64,000 nucleotides of DNA, from assembly GCA_032207245.1 (NCBI GenBank), contig CM063502.1, positions 73,177,309 through 73,241,308 on the forward strand. Direction: 5' to 3'. This stretch comes from Pardosa pseudoannulata. Taxonomy: Eukaryota > Arthropoda > Arachnida > Araneae > Lycosidae. Within the stretch, counting starts at the first letter, position 1, and each line of letters begins with the position of its first letter. Made by a program: the position numbers and the translations under genes. The notes under the pieces are model-generated. The model saw only the letters and a list, made by a program, of their open reading frames with translations. It was not told where the DNA came from and did no database searches. This document shows positions 38,801 through 51,969 of the stretch, piece by piece.

Positions 38801-39767
38801 TGGGAATAAGAAGAGAACAGAAAAGGCAAAATACCTTTGTCATATCTCTCAGATTAATAGATAAATAAAAATACACAGTGGAGACAAAATACGCATATAG
38901 GAATAAAACTCACAACACACATTTCATTTTACTTCGAAAATTTGAAAACATCCACAAAAAAGAAAATTTACTATTTTTCTTGAACATATATGATGTAGTG
39001 ACAAAATATTTGAGTCATACAGATATGTTATTTTGAAAGAGAAAAGGCATAGTAATAAAATTCCACTGAACCAATTAATAAAAAACGTATCCAGAAAATT
39101 CGAGAAAAAAGAGAAATATCAATTGAGTCTGGACTACATTTATTTTCAAACTCATCGTTTATTTTGCATACTTTCATCGTTAATGATATTCTGTACGCTG
39201 GGGACAGTTGTTGATTAAACTAATTACATTTGTGAATTGAGTTTTAGAATATATGCGCTTTTTTTTTCAAATACCTTAATGTGTTTCTAAAAATTGTATT
39301 ATGGATATCAATAAATAAAATGTTCAATAAATTAAGCCTGATTGGAAATTATTTCGTAAATTATTTTTTTTTTTTATTTTAAAGATGTAGCGTAAAAAGT
39401 AATCACAAAATTGAAGTTATCTGTAAAATATTGAATTCTAGAATTTGATTAGTATTCAAAAATTATTCTAAAAAATATATACTCTTATCTGAAGGCATTT
39501 TTCTCCTTTAATGGAAAAAATGTTGCATTTATAATTTTAGTCAGCTTTTAAGACAAAATTTAGCATATTCAGTATAACAGTTTGATTCTGATTTAATTTG
39601 ATAGGAATAAAATGTTAAAGACATTTTTGAAAATATTTTTAAATTAATAAACAGCTCAATGTTTACAGTAATCATCCTTGCAACAAAAATATTTTCGCAT
39701 TAAAAAATTATTTTTAGCTCTGAAGAAATTTTATGCACACTGGAATAAAAATCACTGACACAGGTCA
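38801..39767. other. A+T-rich DNA without recognisable gene
   Basis: No coding or repeat signal is seen between the duplication and the hAT element. Confidence 0.5.
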
Positions 39768-39775
39768 CTCCGGTG

Positions 39776-40866
39776 CAGTGTTGCCAACCTTCAAAGGCAA
39801 AATTATGGATTCTAGGTCCTAAATTTATGGCATTGGCTTATAAATTATCGTACATTTTTCTAATAGTTAAAAATAGTGTTAATAGATGGCGCTTGTACGA
39901 TATATTTTTTTTGGTTATACATTTCTCTTTCCCCCCACAACTTTTTTTTTTGGGGGGGGTGGCAAAAATATGTAAATATTTTAATAAGATTCATTAAATA
40001 TTTTTCTATCATCCCTTATTTTACTTTAAATGAAACACCAGACATGTGATTTTTCTTTACTGATCTAAGAATAAAATTATATACACTTTTTAATAATGTT
40101 ATAATTCCTTATTTACTGTGGTTTTTTTAAATATGAAATATTCAGTAATAAAACCGATTATTATTTAATAATTGGTTTAATTACTAAAAATACCATATTT
40201 TAGTGAAAGCTGCAATAGAATATGTAAAATGCAAAATTACTTCTAATTATCCATAATTATGCAATCATTAAAGAAATATCTCCAGTATAATTGTGAATTT
40301 TCAGTAATTTTGCATTTAACAATTTTATGTTTTAGGCTGATTTAAATAATTTGAAATAACTAACAGATAAAAACACTGGACATAACAATTTTTAAAATTC
40401 TCTATTTTATATTCGTTTTAAAAAATATCATATATTAGTACCTAGGTCATATTTAATCTCACAAATATACATTTTTTTTATTATTGACACTTTCCTTTCT
40501 TTTAGTACACAGTACATATGGGCTTTCTCAACCTTTGTGTCAGGATTATTTACTTTCATTTAATGAAGAAGCACCTCAAAACATGCTCCTTAAGCTGCTC
40601 TGAAATCTACAATAATTATTTGATGTTAAAAAGTGATAAAAAAAATTAATTAGACATTTTATCTTATAGTTAATCTATATAGAGTTACAGTTAAATTACC
40701 CGTTCTTTTAATTCTCCATTAGTCTAATGTTGTTTTATCGTAAAAATCAGGAAATTATCGTACAGTTTTTCAGAATTATGTCACATAATTTTGAGATTAT
40801 TTTTCATCGTACAGCGTCCTAAGTTATCGTACATATACGATAATTATCGTATGGTTAGCAACACTG
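39776..40866. mobile_element. hAT-superfamily non-autonomous element with 8-bp TSD
   Basis: The left end CAGTGTTGCCAACC is matched by the reverse complement of the right end (GGTTAGCAACACTG) with one mismatch. Both flanks carry the perfect 8-bp duplication CTCCGGTG (39768-39775 and 40867-40874). An 8-bp TSD and a CAG-type terminus define hAT. The 1091-bp interior is A+T-rich with no transposase frame. TTATCGTACA-like motifs cluster near both ends (about 39848 and 39893 on the left; about 40756, 40806, 40824 and 40845 on the right). These are the kind of subterminal repeats that hAT transposases bind. Confidence 0.9.
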
Positions 40867-40924
40867 CTCCGGTGTCCACGGTAGTTCAGTTTCACTGATA
40901 CACACAAAAAAACTCGGAATGGAC

Positions 40925-41140
40925 TGTAACAACCATATTTATTTGTTCTGGGAGCCACGATCACAAAACACGCGCAGCCTTAGAATCCACAACGCTCACA
41001 CTCTTCTCCCCTGGGGAGGCACACACTATGCCCAGAAGAGCTGCACATCGCCAGCACAACACAAGGTGGCGCTTTGTCTATATAGGCTTGAACAAGCTCT
41101 CTTTATCTCTAGATCATTTAAAAAATAAATACATCAGATG
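40925..41140 (-). mobile_element. Possible solo-LTR or LTR fragment
   Basis: On the minus strand the order is TATATAGAC (about 41080), then AATAAATATGG (about 40940), ending TGTTACA at 40925. This is like the U3-R-U5 order of an LTR and like the termini of the element at 22966. Composition is GC-richer than flanks. The far end and a TSD were not found. The hAT element lies only 50 bp away. Confidence 0.3.
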
Positions 41141-43307
41141 GTATTCTAGTTTACATCTATTAATATGAGTTGATATAATTCATTTTATCATTCTACTTAT
41201 AACATATATAAATAATGGGATTCATACCATAAAATATCATTTATATTTTTTTCTCAATGTCGTAGACTAGGAACCAATTCATCATTTGCCACGATGTCAG
41301 TGTATCTTAACTATTTTCATTGTTGACTCTAATGCACCTCATGGAGTGAATTCCTCTTTAATATCATTGGGTTCATAGCGGTATGGTCTTCTGTTTTACT
41401 TCACGAGTGTTAATAAGGCTTGGTCCTACTGATTAAAGCTGATTTCTAACGACATCGAACATCAAGAGTAGTGACCATCCCTTTAGCCACAGTTCAGCTA
41501 TATTTGAAGGAATATGTGTAACAATATCAGATTGCTGGTACGCATCAAATAGTTGCTTGCTATATCAATTTGGTGGAAAATTAAACTTATGACTTCTTGA
41601 AACTGAACCCGCATTTGAAATGCGCTGTCTTTACTCCATGGATTAAAATCTATTCCCGTATAATCAGCACTTATACTGATTAGGTTTGTACCCCCAGAAA
41701 CATTTTACGTAACCTTGATAAAGGATCTTTCAAATGAACTTGTTCATTTCTGTTTCAAGTTTGTAAGAAAATATCTCAATAGTGTTGTAATACAGACATT
41801 ACAATTTTAAATTACAGTCACTGAAATATTAATACTATATCATGAATCTGAAAAATGTAAAACTGAACAGCATGACAATACAGTTCAAATATTGAAAGAG
41901 TATAAACCCAATTATTAAACCTCTTCCAGAAATAACTCTATCGGTTACCGATAGATGGCAGTACTTGAGTTTACCTAATTGTGAAATTATTGTATATATA
42001 TATATATATTACCTTCTGTGGAATACACTTTATTCATTGTTGAACTGATATTGTGTAATTTTTCAATGTCATTGAAACGGATATTAATTGTGTAACTAAC
42101 AAATTATAGATTTGGAAAAACTATTTCACATTAAAAAATTGGGTTTAAATGAATTGCAGAAAAAAATCAGTATAAATTAGTAAGTTTCCAAGGAAGTCTT
42201 GTAGTGGCCATATCAGATTTTTTTTCTGAGCGTGATGAATATAATTCGTGATTTATAATGTTAGAGTTCATATGAATTCTGTAATTAAAAAATTTCTACT
42301 GTAATAAAATGTTTCATATAAGGACAAAATCCCACGTTTCTAGACATAATCATTAGTAAACTAGAGAAATTAACTTTTAAGAAATAATTATTTAAAATGT
42401 CGAATCATCATTATCTGTCCATCGCCATGGTAATTGAACGTTTCAAGATTCTGATTTTACTAATTTGCTTAACAACCTAGAAGTTAATAACTTGTAATTT
42501 TAACACTAACAAAGGGAGATTTAGGGAAAAAGATCTACAACATTTTAATGATACATAAGAAAAATAACTGAAAGCTAATATAATTGTAATTGCATTAGAA
42601 GTACAATTTACTCAGTTAAATGGTATAAATTAATCCATATCATTTAATCACACTACAATATTTCCTAAGTAAACATTCATCAAAGTTATATAGGATATTA
42701 GTAGACCTTTAAGAAGAATTTATTAAAAGATAACTTTATATTTAATTTACGTTGAAAAAAATCAAAGCATTTATACAAACCATGCATAAGAAAAGTACTG
42801 GTGCACAGGTTACCAGAAATGAAGGCATAAAAACTGCTTTCTATGGTGAATAGCTATATATAAAGTTTCAGAAAGATAGTATATTTAAAAGTTCCTTTGT
42901 ATTTATCGCAAAAAAACAAGACAAAAAATTCTTAATTACAATGGTCTTAGAAGGATAATTAAGACAAAATTATAGGTTCTCTTAACTTGTTTTTATTACT
43001 TAAATCTTTCTCTTGGGGAAGACATCTTTTCTTTAACTGAGTGCTTAATAGGGCTTGAGAGATCTTTTTCTTAATTGAGTAAATTAAAGTGTTATTAATC
43101 AATAGCACTTTTTTAAATGCAGTTATTACAATACTGAAACATTTATATAATGAAGTATACTGATGTACGTGACAGCATCAAAAATCTCCTTAATATATTT
43201 ATTTTTCTAAAAGTAAATATAAAAATGTAGCAAGAACAAGTAATTACTACTCTTCATATGCAGGTGCATTGGTATACACAATCACACAAACAAGCACGTA
43301 TAAAAAC
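41141..43307. other. A+T-rich DNA without recognisable gene
   Basis: 41230-41680 is less biased, with no motif found. A short TA run lies at 41992-42010. Confidence 0.45.
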
Positions 43308-44597
<1,290 letters not shown>

Positions 44598-44627
<30 letters not shown>

Positions 44628-44652
44628 ATATTATATATATATATATATATAT
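44598..44652. repeat. (TA)n microsatellite with TATTAT interruptions
   Basis: Short interrupted TA tract. Confidence 0.95.
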
Positions 44653-45563
44653 GTGCTTTTGCCAATATTATATTTTTAATAACATAGCTTGCAGGAAGTT
44701 TCACGTTTACGATTCTCACAATCGAGATCTTTGATCAGTTAAAAATGTAGCATGCTTAGCGAGTAATCCTCTGTAAAAAAACGCCGAAGGAACATTGATA
44801 TTTTCTAGAACATACTATTCTTATCTTAATATGGACATGTAATAAAATACTAATGTAGCCCAAATCTATAATTAATATTTATATCAGTGAGCGGTAAAAT
44901 ATTGTTTGATGAAAAACTTGTTTTTAATGGATTGACTAAAGGCAATACTCAAAAACATGAAAGAATTTCTAACAAAAGTTAATATTATGAGGCTGCAATA
45001 TAATTTTGATTTTACCATTAAAATAACTATCTCATCACTCTGACACTTTCACAAAAAATGTCAGAAAAGGTTCCTAAATAATTAATATCGTTAAATAGGT
45101 TTTCGATCATTTACATCAATCAAAAATCTGCATCAACATAGATATTTCCCCCAAAATTATAATCAAAGTTATGGCATACTCTGCATATCTCTCAACGTTA
45201 AACTTCTTAGTCATGCTTCTTTATTTTAGTGTTATATCATAAAAATTAGTTATCAAATTTTGATTTCGAGTACGATAACGTTTAACGCCCTCTACTTCGG
45301 AGTCAGCACTCCTATGTGATTCCTAGTCAATTCGGATCGATAGCATCCATCTCGTTACATTTTTTATATTATTCTGACATACTGTTTCGTGGTAGCTTAT
45401 ATTTTATGCTTTATGCCAAGAACATACCTGCCTTCATTCTAAGTCTGAAATTAGTGATTGTTTTCTCTATAATTTTCATTGTTATTTTTATATTTTTATA
45501 TCATTTACAAAAACATTTTAATTTCTATGTGAGATTATATTATTAAAATTATATTGCTTAAAC
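44653..45563. other. A+T-rich DNA without recognisable gene
   Basis: A 76-codon hydrophobic plus-strand frame (45316-45546) has no motif and reflects T-rich composition. Confidence 0.5.
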
Positions 45564-45565
45564 TA

Positions 45566-45905
45566 AGAGCAGCACTCTCAGCCTGTAAAGGCAAAGCTGT
45601 CATAACTGGAGGGTTGTGAGTTCGGAGCCCGTCCCATCCTGAGATTCGTCGTGTTCGTTAAAAGTGACTGGAGCACGTAAAATATGTTCGTGGTCCCAAT
45701 GTCCTCCAAATTCTCAATCAATACCTCTGGGGATGGCAGGCCAAGTCTAAGGGGTCTTCCCTGCCTTAAAGTTACTAGGACCCATTTCATCATCGCACTT
45801 TCACCTTTGAGGTTCTTGTTAAAAAGAAAGTCGCAACCCTTTGCGTTAATGCTAGTACCGTATAGAGCAATCGTGCCTGATTTGACTAAATGACATTAGA
45901 AACAA
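45566..45905 (+). mobile_element. Second SINE family, copy A (with tRNA-like head)
   Basis: The head (45566-45640) contains GAGTTCGGAGCCC, a B-box-like pol III element, preceded by a weak A box. The body from about 45671 (GAGCACGTAAAATATG) to about 45900 includes GATGGCAGGCCAAGT, GGGTCTTCCCTGCC, AAAGTCGCAACCCTTTGC and ATCGTGCCTGATTTGACTAA. It recurs at 46449 and 47287 without the head. The body is unlike the SINE at 51970. Minus-strand frames over these copies are shadows. Confidence 0.6.
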
Positions 45906-46445
45906 TACTATTAAATCTAATTCTGTTTAACCATATGTTTTAGCAGCGTACACTGGCTGTATTTTTAACTAGTAAATATGGACATATTTAAACATTAAAA
46001 TAAACAACATACATTCTATTACAAAATGTTTTCAAATTAACATAGAAAATAATGTCAAGAATTACATTATTTGTAGAACAATCATAATTGATGACCCTTA
46101 TATATATTTATATTTTCTCACGAAACTACGATTTCACAACCAGGATAAATAGTTGCCTCATTAGCAATTTTATCCTAGAACAACAAACTAATTTTTTGTG
46201 TAATTATTTTTGTTTCAAACATACTGTTTAAGAAAGATTATGAAAAGTTATTTTTACACTAAGCATTTAGTCAAATGCTGATATCAAGCACTGAAAATAC
46301 GTAACTTCTTCATTTTTACCGTGAATCCATTACAAAATGAAGGGCATAAACCAGGTTAAAGTGGTACCAGTACGCCGCCATATGGAAGGCTAAGTTCAAT
46401 TCAACAAGGCATAACAAATTAGCTATTACTGAATTCTAAAGCTGT

Positions 46446-46690
46446 TTGGAGCACGTAAAATATGTTCCTAGTCAAAATGTCCTCGAAGTTCTCAATCAAT
46501 ACCTCTGGGGATGGCAGGCCAAGTATAAGGGGTCTTCCCTGTTTCAAAGTTACGAGAACCCATTTCAGCAAAAATCGTACTTTCACCTTTGAGGTTCTTG
46601 TTAAAAAGAAAGTCGCAACCCTTTGCCTTAATGCTAGTAGCGTATAGAGCAATCGTGCCTGATTTGACTAAATGGCATCAGAAACAATAC
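46446..46690 (+). mobile_element. Second SINE family, copy B1 (5'-truncated)
   Basis: The body is aligned to copy A but joined at its 5' side to spacer sequence (GAATTCTAAAGCTGTTT), as for copy B2. It begins at GGAGCACGTAAAATATG and ends near GGCATCAGAAAC. Confidence 0.6.
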
Positions 46691-46877
46691 TATTAAATCT
46701 AATGCTGTTTAACCATATGTTTTAGCAGCATACACTGGCTGTATTTTTAACTAGTAAATATTGACATATTTAAACATTAAAATAAACAACATACATTCTA
46801 TTACAAAATGTTTTCAAATTAACATAGAAAATAATGTCATGAATTACATTATTTGTAGAACAATCATAATTAATGAC

Positions 46878-46878
<1 letters not shown>

Positions 46879-46947
<69 letters not shown>
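46879..46947. repeat. (TA)n expansion in one spacer copy
   Basis: The duplicate spacer at about 46098-46112 has only TATATATATTTATAT at this position. The tract here is about 65 bp, so it expanded (or the other contracted) after the duplication. Confidence 0.95.
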
Positions 46948-46950
<3 letters not shown>

Positions 46951-47283
46951 CACGAAACTACGATTTCACAACCAGGATATATAGTTGCCTCATTAACAAT
47001 TTTATCCTAGAACAACAAGTTATATTTTTGTATAAATATTCTTGTGTCAAACATACTGCTTTAAAAAGATTATGAAAAGTTATTTTTACATCAAGTATGT
47101 AGTTGAATGCTTAAATCAAGCACTGAAAATATGTAACTTCTTCATTTTTACGGTGAAGCCATAAATCCATTACAAAATGAAGGGCTTAAGTAGGGTGAAG
47201 TGGTACCAGTACGCCGCATATAGGAGAATAAGTTCAATTCAACAAGGCATAACAAATTAGCTATTAATAAATGCTAAATGTGA

Positions 47284-47525
47284 CTGGAGCATGTAAAATA
47301 TGTTTGTAGTCAAAATGTCCTCCATGTTCTCAATCAATACCTCTGGAGATGGCAGGCCAAGTCTATTGGTCTTCCCTGCTTTAAAGTTACGAGGACCCAC
47401 TTGAGCATAAGTCGTACTTTCACACTTATAGGTGCTCGTTATAAACGAAAGGCACATCCCTTTGCCTTAATACGAGTAGCCTACGGCTAAATCGGGCTTG
47501 GTTTGACCAAGTGGCATAAGACAAC
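47284..47525 (+). mobile_element. Second SINE family, copy B2 (5'-truncated)
   Basis: This is the most diverged body of the three (ACTTATAGGTGCTCGTTATAA in place of the CTTTGAGGTTCTTGTTAAAA version). It ends near GGCATAAGACAACAAG and is followed by unrelated DNA. Confidence 0.6.
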
Positions 47526-48730
47526 AAGAACAATAGCTTAAATTAATTGGAGTAAATTAAATTTAAGTATCAGTCCAATACATAAACTATATTTCCGGGG
47601 ATTAGACGATTTCTAAATTTACTCAATACTTTTAAAGATAATTAAATTTTCAATTTTTTCTCTATTTTTAGAATTTTTTATACAGAGAAAAATCTTGAAT
47701 TTAAATTATGATTCATTTTCGTTTACCCTAGAATGTAAATATTTATAATTGTTTCTGAATCTGAGGCAGAGATGAAGATGAAAAAAATACTGCATAAAAA
47801 ATCTTATTTGTTGCAAAATACATTCTGAATAATTGAGTGTGTCACTCCTTCGTACACAGAAAAGAAACAATTCTAGAATATAAGCGATCGTTTAGTTTCA
47901 TCTTTAAAAAATGAAAAGGAATCAAATCATGGGATAAAGTTATTACGGTAGGAAAAATTCTGAGATGTTTATTTTAGTTTGCTGTATTTGAGATAGAATT
48001 GCTCAATTCCTTTGGATTTTCTTTATGCATAATATTTCTTTTACATCGAAAATATTGTTCGTATTTACATTTCTCAAATGGTAAGGTAAAAGAAATAGAA
48101 ATAAGATATACGTGTTATTAAGTTTCATGCACTGAAAATTTTTCATTTCTCTTATAAACATTTCAGTACATTATATTAAAGAAATTTACAGAATATAGAA
48201 GAACAAAAAAACACTTTTAACAATTCGAGCTTAAAGAAATGTTTTTATGGCCAACCGGTTTTATAAAACAAATTCCTATCTGAGATAAAAGAATGAGATT
48301 GTACCGAAATAAAACACAAGAGACTTGAAAAAGAAAATGAAATGTGTTGAAACTAATGTTGAATGAAAAATATTTAGGTAACGATAGGCAAAGCTTTTAA
48401 GTGTTCCAAACGATAGCATATTTTTCTTGCAGATCCCACCATTAAAAACTTCTGAAAATAAAATTTTTATAAAACGTAAATATAATAAACACATAGTTTT
48501 AGGCAGTACTGTTTATCTGAAAATGAATAATTATTTCCTTTCCTCACGGACACACAAATACCCAGTAGCATACACCCCATACACACACTTATCTATACAT
48601 AGATATATTCTTAAATATATGTACATCTTCTGTGTAAGTAGGAAATAGTCTCTGGAACTTGATCTGAACCATATTTAAACATTCTTCTACTAATAGAATT
48701 CTACACTATCCTTGGTAATAAAATCTATGT
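47526..48730. other. A+T-rich DNA without recognisable gene
   Basis: Open frames of 72-73 codons on both strands near 48.3-48.6 kb lack motifs. Confidence 0.5.
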
Positions 48731-48790
48731 CAGTGGTCCTGAACGGGGGTGATACCGCAACCCCGGAGGGTTTGACTTTCAAATTTAGCT
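48731..48790 (+). mobile_element. Possible hAT (Charlie-like) terminus, fragment
   Basis: CAGTGGTCCTGAACGGGGGT followed by GATACCGCAACCCC resembles the CAGTGGTTCTCAACC...GGGTCGCGACCCC ends of hAT-Charlie elements. No opposite end or 8-bp duplication was found nearby, so only one end may survive. The call rests on terminal resemblance. Confidence 0.35.
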
Positions 48791-48950
48791 TAAAAATATT
48801 AAATAAATTTATTATTTTAATTATCTAATTTATACGATTTTCACCAGTAATAAAACAAGCGGTAGAACCAGAACCAGTTATTTTCATTACCTATGTTGTA
48901 CGTGAAATGGGCGGAAATTTAGAAAAATATATTTAATCCACTTAATTGTT

Positions 48951-49100
48951 TTGGAGCACTACAGTGTACTCTTTTCCAACACGAGGGGTATTGTGAGTGG
49001 GACTACTTCAAACCGATTCCGAAAGGTAACGTATATTTAAGTTCCAACGGGATTCCAACCCATTAAATCCTGAACCGAAGGTCTGAGGCCTAACCATCCG
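48951..49100 (-). mobile_element. Old tRNA-derived SINE copy, minus strand
   Basis: On the minus strand it reads GGATGGTTAGGCCTCAGACC, then GGGTTGGAATCCC (B box with one change), TTTCGGAATCGG, CCCCTCGTG and AGTGCTCC. This is the same order as the first SINE family at 51970 and 52247, with substantial divergence. The tail abuts 48951. Confidence 0.7.
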
Positions 49101-49156
49101 TTTTACCTTTGCTTCAGCTTTAACTAAGTATTTTTTCAATGTTAAAATCAGCTATA

Positions 49157-50107
49157 CAAGGATCGGAACTTTAATAGTGGTAACTATTTATTTACATGGA
49201 ATACAAGAATGATTCATTTCACCATGTTTTATAATCTTTCTGTATAGTCATCAGCATTGTGTATAATCCGTTTCTAAAGATGTGGAAGTCACAGAACACC
49301 TGTAGCAGCTCCTGTTCAGTTGATAGCTCTAATGGACCAGTCTATTGCCGCAATAATCTCTGGAACTGTTCTGAAGCGAATGTCACAAAGTGGTTTCTTC
49401 ATCATACGAACTAAGTCACAAAGGCTTGGGTCTGGGGAGTATGTTGGATGGTAAAACACTTCCCAGCCCCATCGATCTAAATAATCCGTCACTGCTCGCG
49501 CTGTATGTGGAGCCGACTATTGTCATGCAGAATGGTAGGGGTGTTCTGCAGAAAAGTGCAGAATTTTTCTCATGCTCAGGCATTCCTCCAGAGTGTGCAG
49601 CACAGTCGTATGCGCAAATCCTGTCTTTCGGACCAGCTCACGAATTGTTTGGCATCGATCACTGTCTATTAGTGTGGCATCAGCATGCACTTCTGAATCG
49701 CTGTCACTCGGACGACCTGGCGTATACATGTCTGCACATTATGGTGTCCTTCATTAACGGCTTTTACACATCTTGCTAAAGTTCTATAAGCAATGCAGAT
49801 TCCCCGCAAGCCTCTTTAAGCCCTAGATGACATTGTCCTGTTGTAAGACCTCTGACTAATTGAATTTTTATCCATTTTCTTTGTTCTTGTTTTGAAAACA
49901 TCCTAACAACATTTAATTTAGACCGCAAGCGAATACAAGGATCAGTTCTTCTGGCCACTCCGCATTTGTATGACTTAGATAGGACGAATCTTTTTGCTGA
50001 GAGGAGAGGTAGATATCTAGCTTACGTGTGGTATGCGTGACATTCTTCGGTTTTGTTGCTTAGCATTTTTACAGCAGTATTTACCACTATTAAAGTTCCA
50101 ACACTCA
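49157..50107 (-). mobile_element. Internally deleted mariner-like element
   Basis: Inverted ends share GGAACTTTAATAGTGGTAA about 10 bp inside each tip, and TA flanks both sides (49155-49156 and 50108-50109). The 951-bp length is short of the usual 1.3 kb. The interior encodes the two ends of a mariner transposase on the minus strand (see next feature) with the middle removed. Confidence 0.88.
49320..49900 (-). pseudogene. Mariner-like transposase pseudogene
   Basis: Read from right to left, the minus strand gives KWIKIQLVRGLTTGQCHLGL near 49895-49835, the N-terminal helix-turn-helix region. After frameshifts come GRPSDSD and CQTIRELVRKTGFAHTTVLH, ending at CLSMRKI (about 49715-49565), the second DNA-binding helix-turn-helix. 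Then ILHDNSRLH, a 2-bp insertion, and TARAVTDYLDRWGWEV with YHPTYSPD (about 49540-49435) cover the second and third catalytic Asp. MKKPL and RFRTVPEIIAAID follow. The section between MRKI and ILHDN is deleted, including the first catalytic Asp (the DETW motif). The enzyme is dead. Most of the 129-codon plus-strand frame at 49390 is a shadow. Confidence 0.85.
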
Positions 50108-50212
50108 TATATGCTCAGATGGAAATTTATTGTGTATTTGCTGAGGTGAAAGCGAATTGAAGCTAATTTTCTGTAGTCAAACTATAATCATGCACAAATT
50201 TCAGTATCATTG

Positions 50213-50398
<186 letters not shown>

Positions 50399-50399
50399 A

Positions 50400-50997
50400 G
50401 CCCTAAAGCGTATTCCAAAATTATCCTTTTTATTCATTATTTTAGATCTTAATTTCTTCTCTTTATATTAACCATATTTCCCAGCCATCCAATTTAAACG
50501 AGGATGTTTTCATTCCTTCAGCCGAACCCCGAAATTCTTTCTATGATTCCCAAAACTGAAAATGATATAGCTGGCGTTTTAATGAGGAAGTTATATCTTT
50601 CCCATGAAAATTTGTAACGATCAGCAGTAATGCTCCTCTGACACGCCACAATTTACAGATGGCTCCAGTCAAAGGTTGCTTTCTATAAGCAATTAAAACA
50701 CTTGCCTCAGCATTTTCCCACACACGGGTTTTAGCCATCTCTCGCAGAAGGTTGGCATTACTATTACTGATAGAGCGTTCTAACTCCGTCGGGTTCAGAC
50801 GTCTTTGGATTCTGTGCTATTTTTATCGGATGAAATAAAAGTTAATTTCGGCCACGACGAATGATGTGCTTCTTTCTAACGGACGGTTAACGGGACACTT
50901 GGCAGCCCAGCATGCCCGGGCTGAGGAAAATAATAGGGGCAATTTTAAAATGAGCTTTCAAGTGTAAAGTTCGGGGCTAGTTGGTCCCTGGACGATT
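50400..50997. other. Mixed-composition unique DNA, possible regulatory or exon-like block
   Basis: 600 bp of markedly less A+T-biased sequence, sharply bounded by microsatellites on both sides. It has no repeat relative in the window, no inverted ends and no long frame (65 codons at best on the minus strand). Several TAAT/ATTA-type homeodomain cores and CAATTAAAA occur. This is a candidate conserved non-coding element by composition only. Confidence 0.3.
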
Positions 50998-51095
50998 ACA
51001 TATATACATATACATATATATATACATATATATACATACATACATATATATATACATACATACATACACATACATACATACATATATATATATGT
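50998..51095. repeat. (TACA/TA)n microsatellite
   Basis: Mixed TATACA and CATA repeats over about 100 bp. Confidence 0.95.
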
Positions 51096-51955
51096 ATACA
51101 TACACATAATGTCAATATCTCTTCATTGATATTTCCCTGTTGTTTCTCTCCTTGTTTTGTGACAGTGTTGACAATTATTAATCAGAAAAAAATTATTTGT
51201 ATTCATGAACTATTAAAAAGGGAATGAATGTAATAAAACCATGACAATGTAAATGATCATAAAGTTCTTTAAATATTGCATGCTATAAAACACTGGAAGG
51301 AAACTAAAATATCACAATGTAATAAATATAGAAGAATTACTAGATTGTAATATTGAGTCTGTTACTCATATAAAAGTACATTATATTAGAAAATATAAAT
51401 GCTTCAACAAAATGACCGGTTAAAATTAAATGATAAAGTTTATTAAAGATATAATGTATTAAATTGGGATTTATATAAATAGAAAAGGTGTGAGAGAAAT
51501 GTAAAACATGACAGTAGTAAAACAGAAGAGAGATACTAGAGTAGAAAAATGTATACGTTATTATTTTATACTTTAAATACTCTTTCTATCTTTAACGTAA
51601 TTTAAGCAAATTTGTTTATTAATAATACATTTATAATGTCCGAGACATAACATTTTTAAATATAGTATTATTTGTAATTTCCAATCTTATAAACTAACAG
51701 TGCTATAATCAAATGATGCATTATTTTTATATGTTATTGACAAAAATTTGAATTTTTTAACATTATAATGATTGAGCATATCAAGAGTTACAAATAGCCG
51801 TTCTGAAGAATTGACACTTTGAAAAGGTAATACCTTAAACACTTTTCATGTTATTCGTGCAATATTGAGCATTAATGTTGTTTTATTTCTTTCAAATCAT
51901 CCAGTTACAAGGTAAATTTTTGACGCTATAAACCATTCTCTGGCTTAGTTTCCAT
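51096..51955. other. A+T-rich DNA without recognisable gene
   Basis: Nothing recognised. Confidence 0.5.
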
Positions 51956-51969
51956 CTGGGCTTATGCTG

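Larger units (their letters stand above)
45671..47525 (+). repeat. SINE-spacer-SINE-spacer-SINE tandem array
   Basis: SINE bodies at 45671, 46449 and 47287 are separated by two copies of the same spacer of about 540-600 bp. The spacer reads from CAATACTATTAAATCTAAT through GTGGTACCAGTACGCCGC to CAACAAGGCATAACAAATTA. Offsets are 778 and 838 bp; the difference is due to a TA expansion in the second spacer. Only the first SINE has a head, and only the first two are followed by the spacer. This is what unequal crossing-over between a full SINE and a 5'-truncated SINE would leave. Confidence 0.85.
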
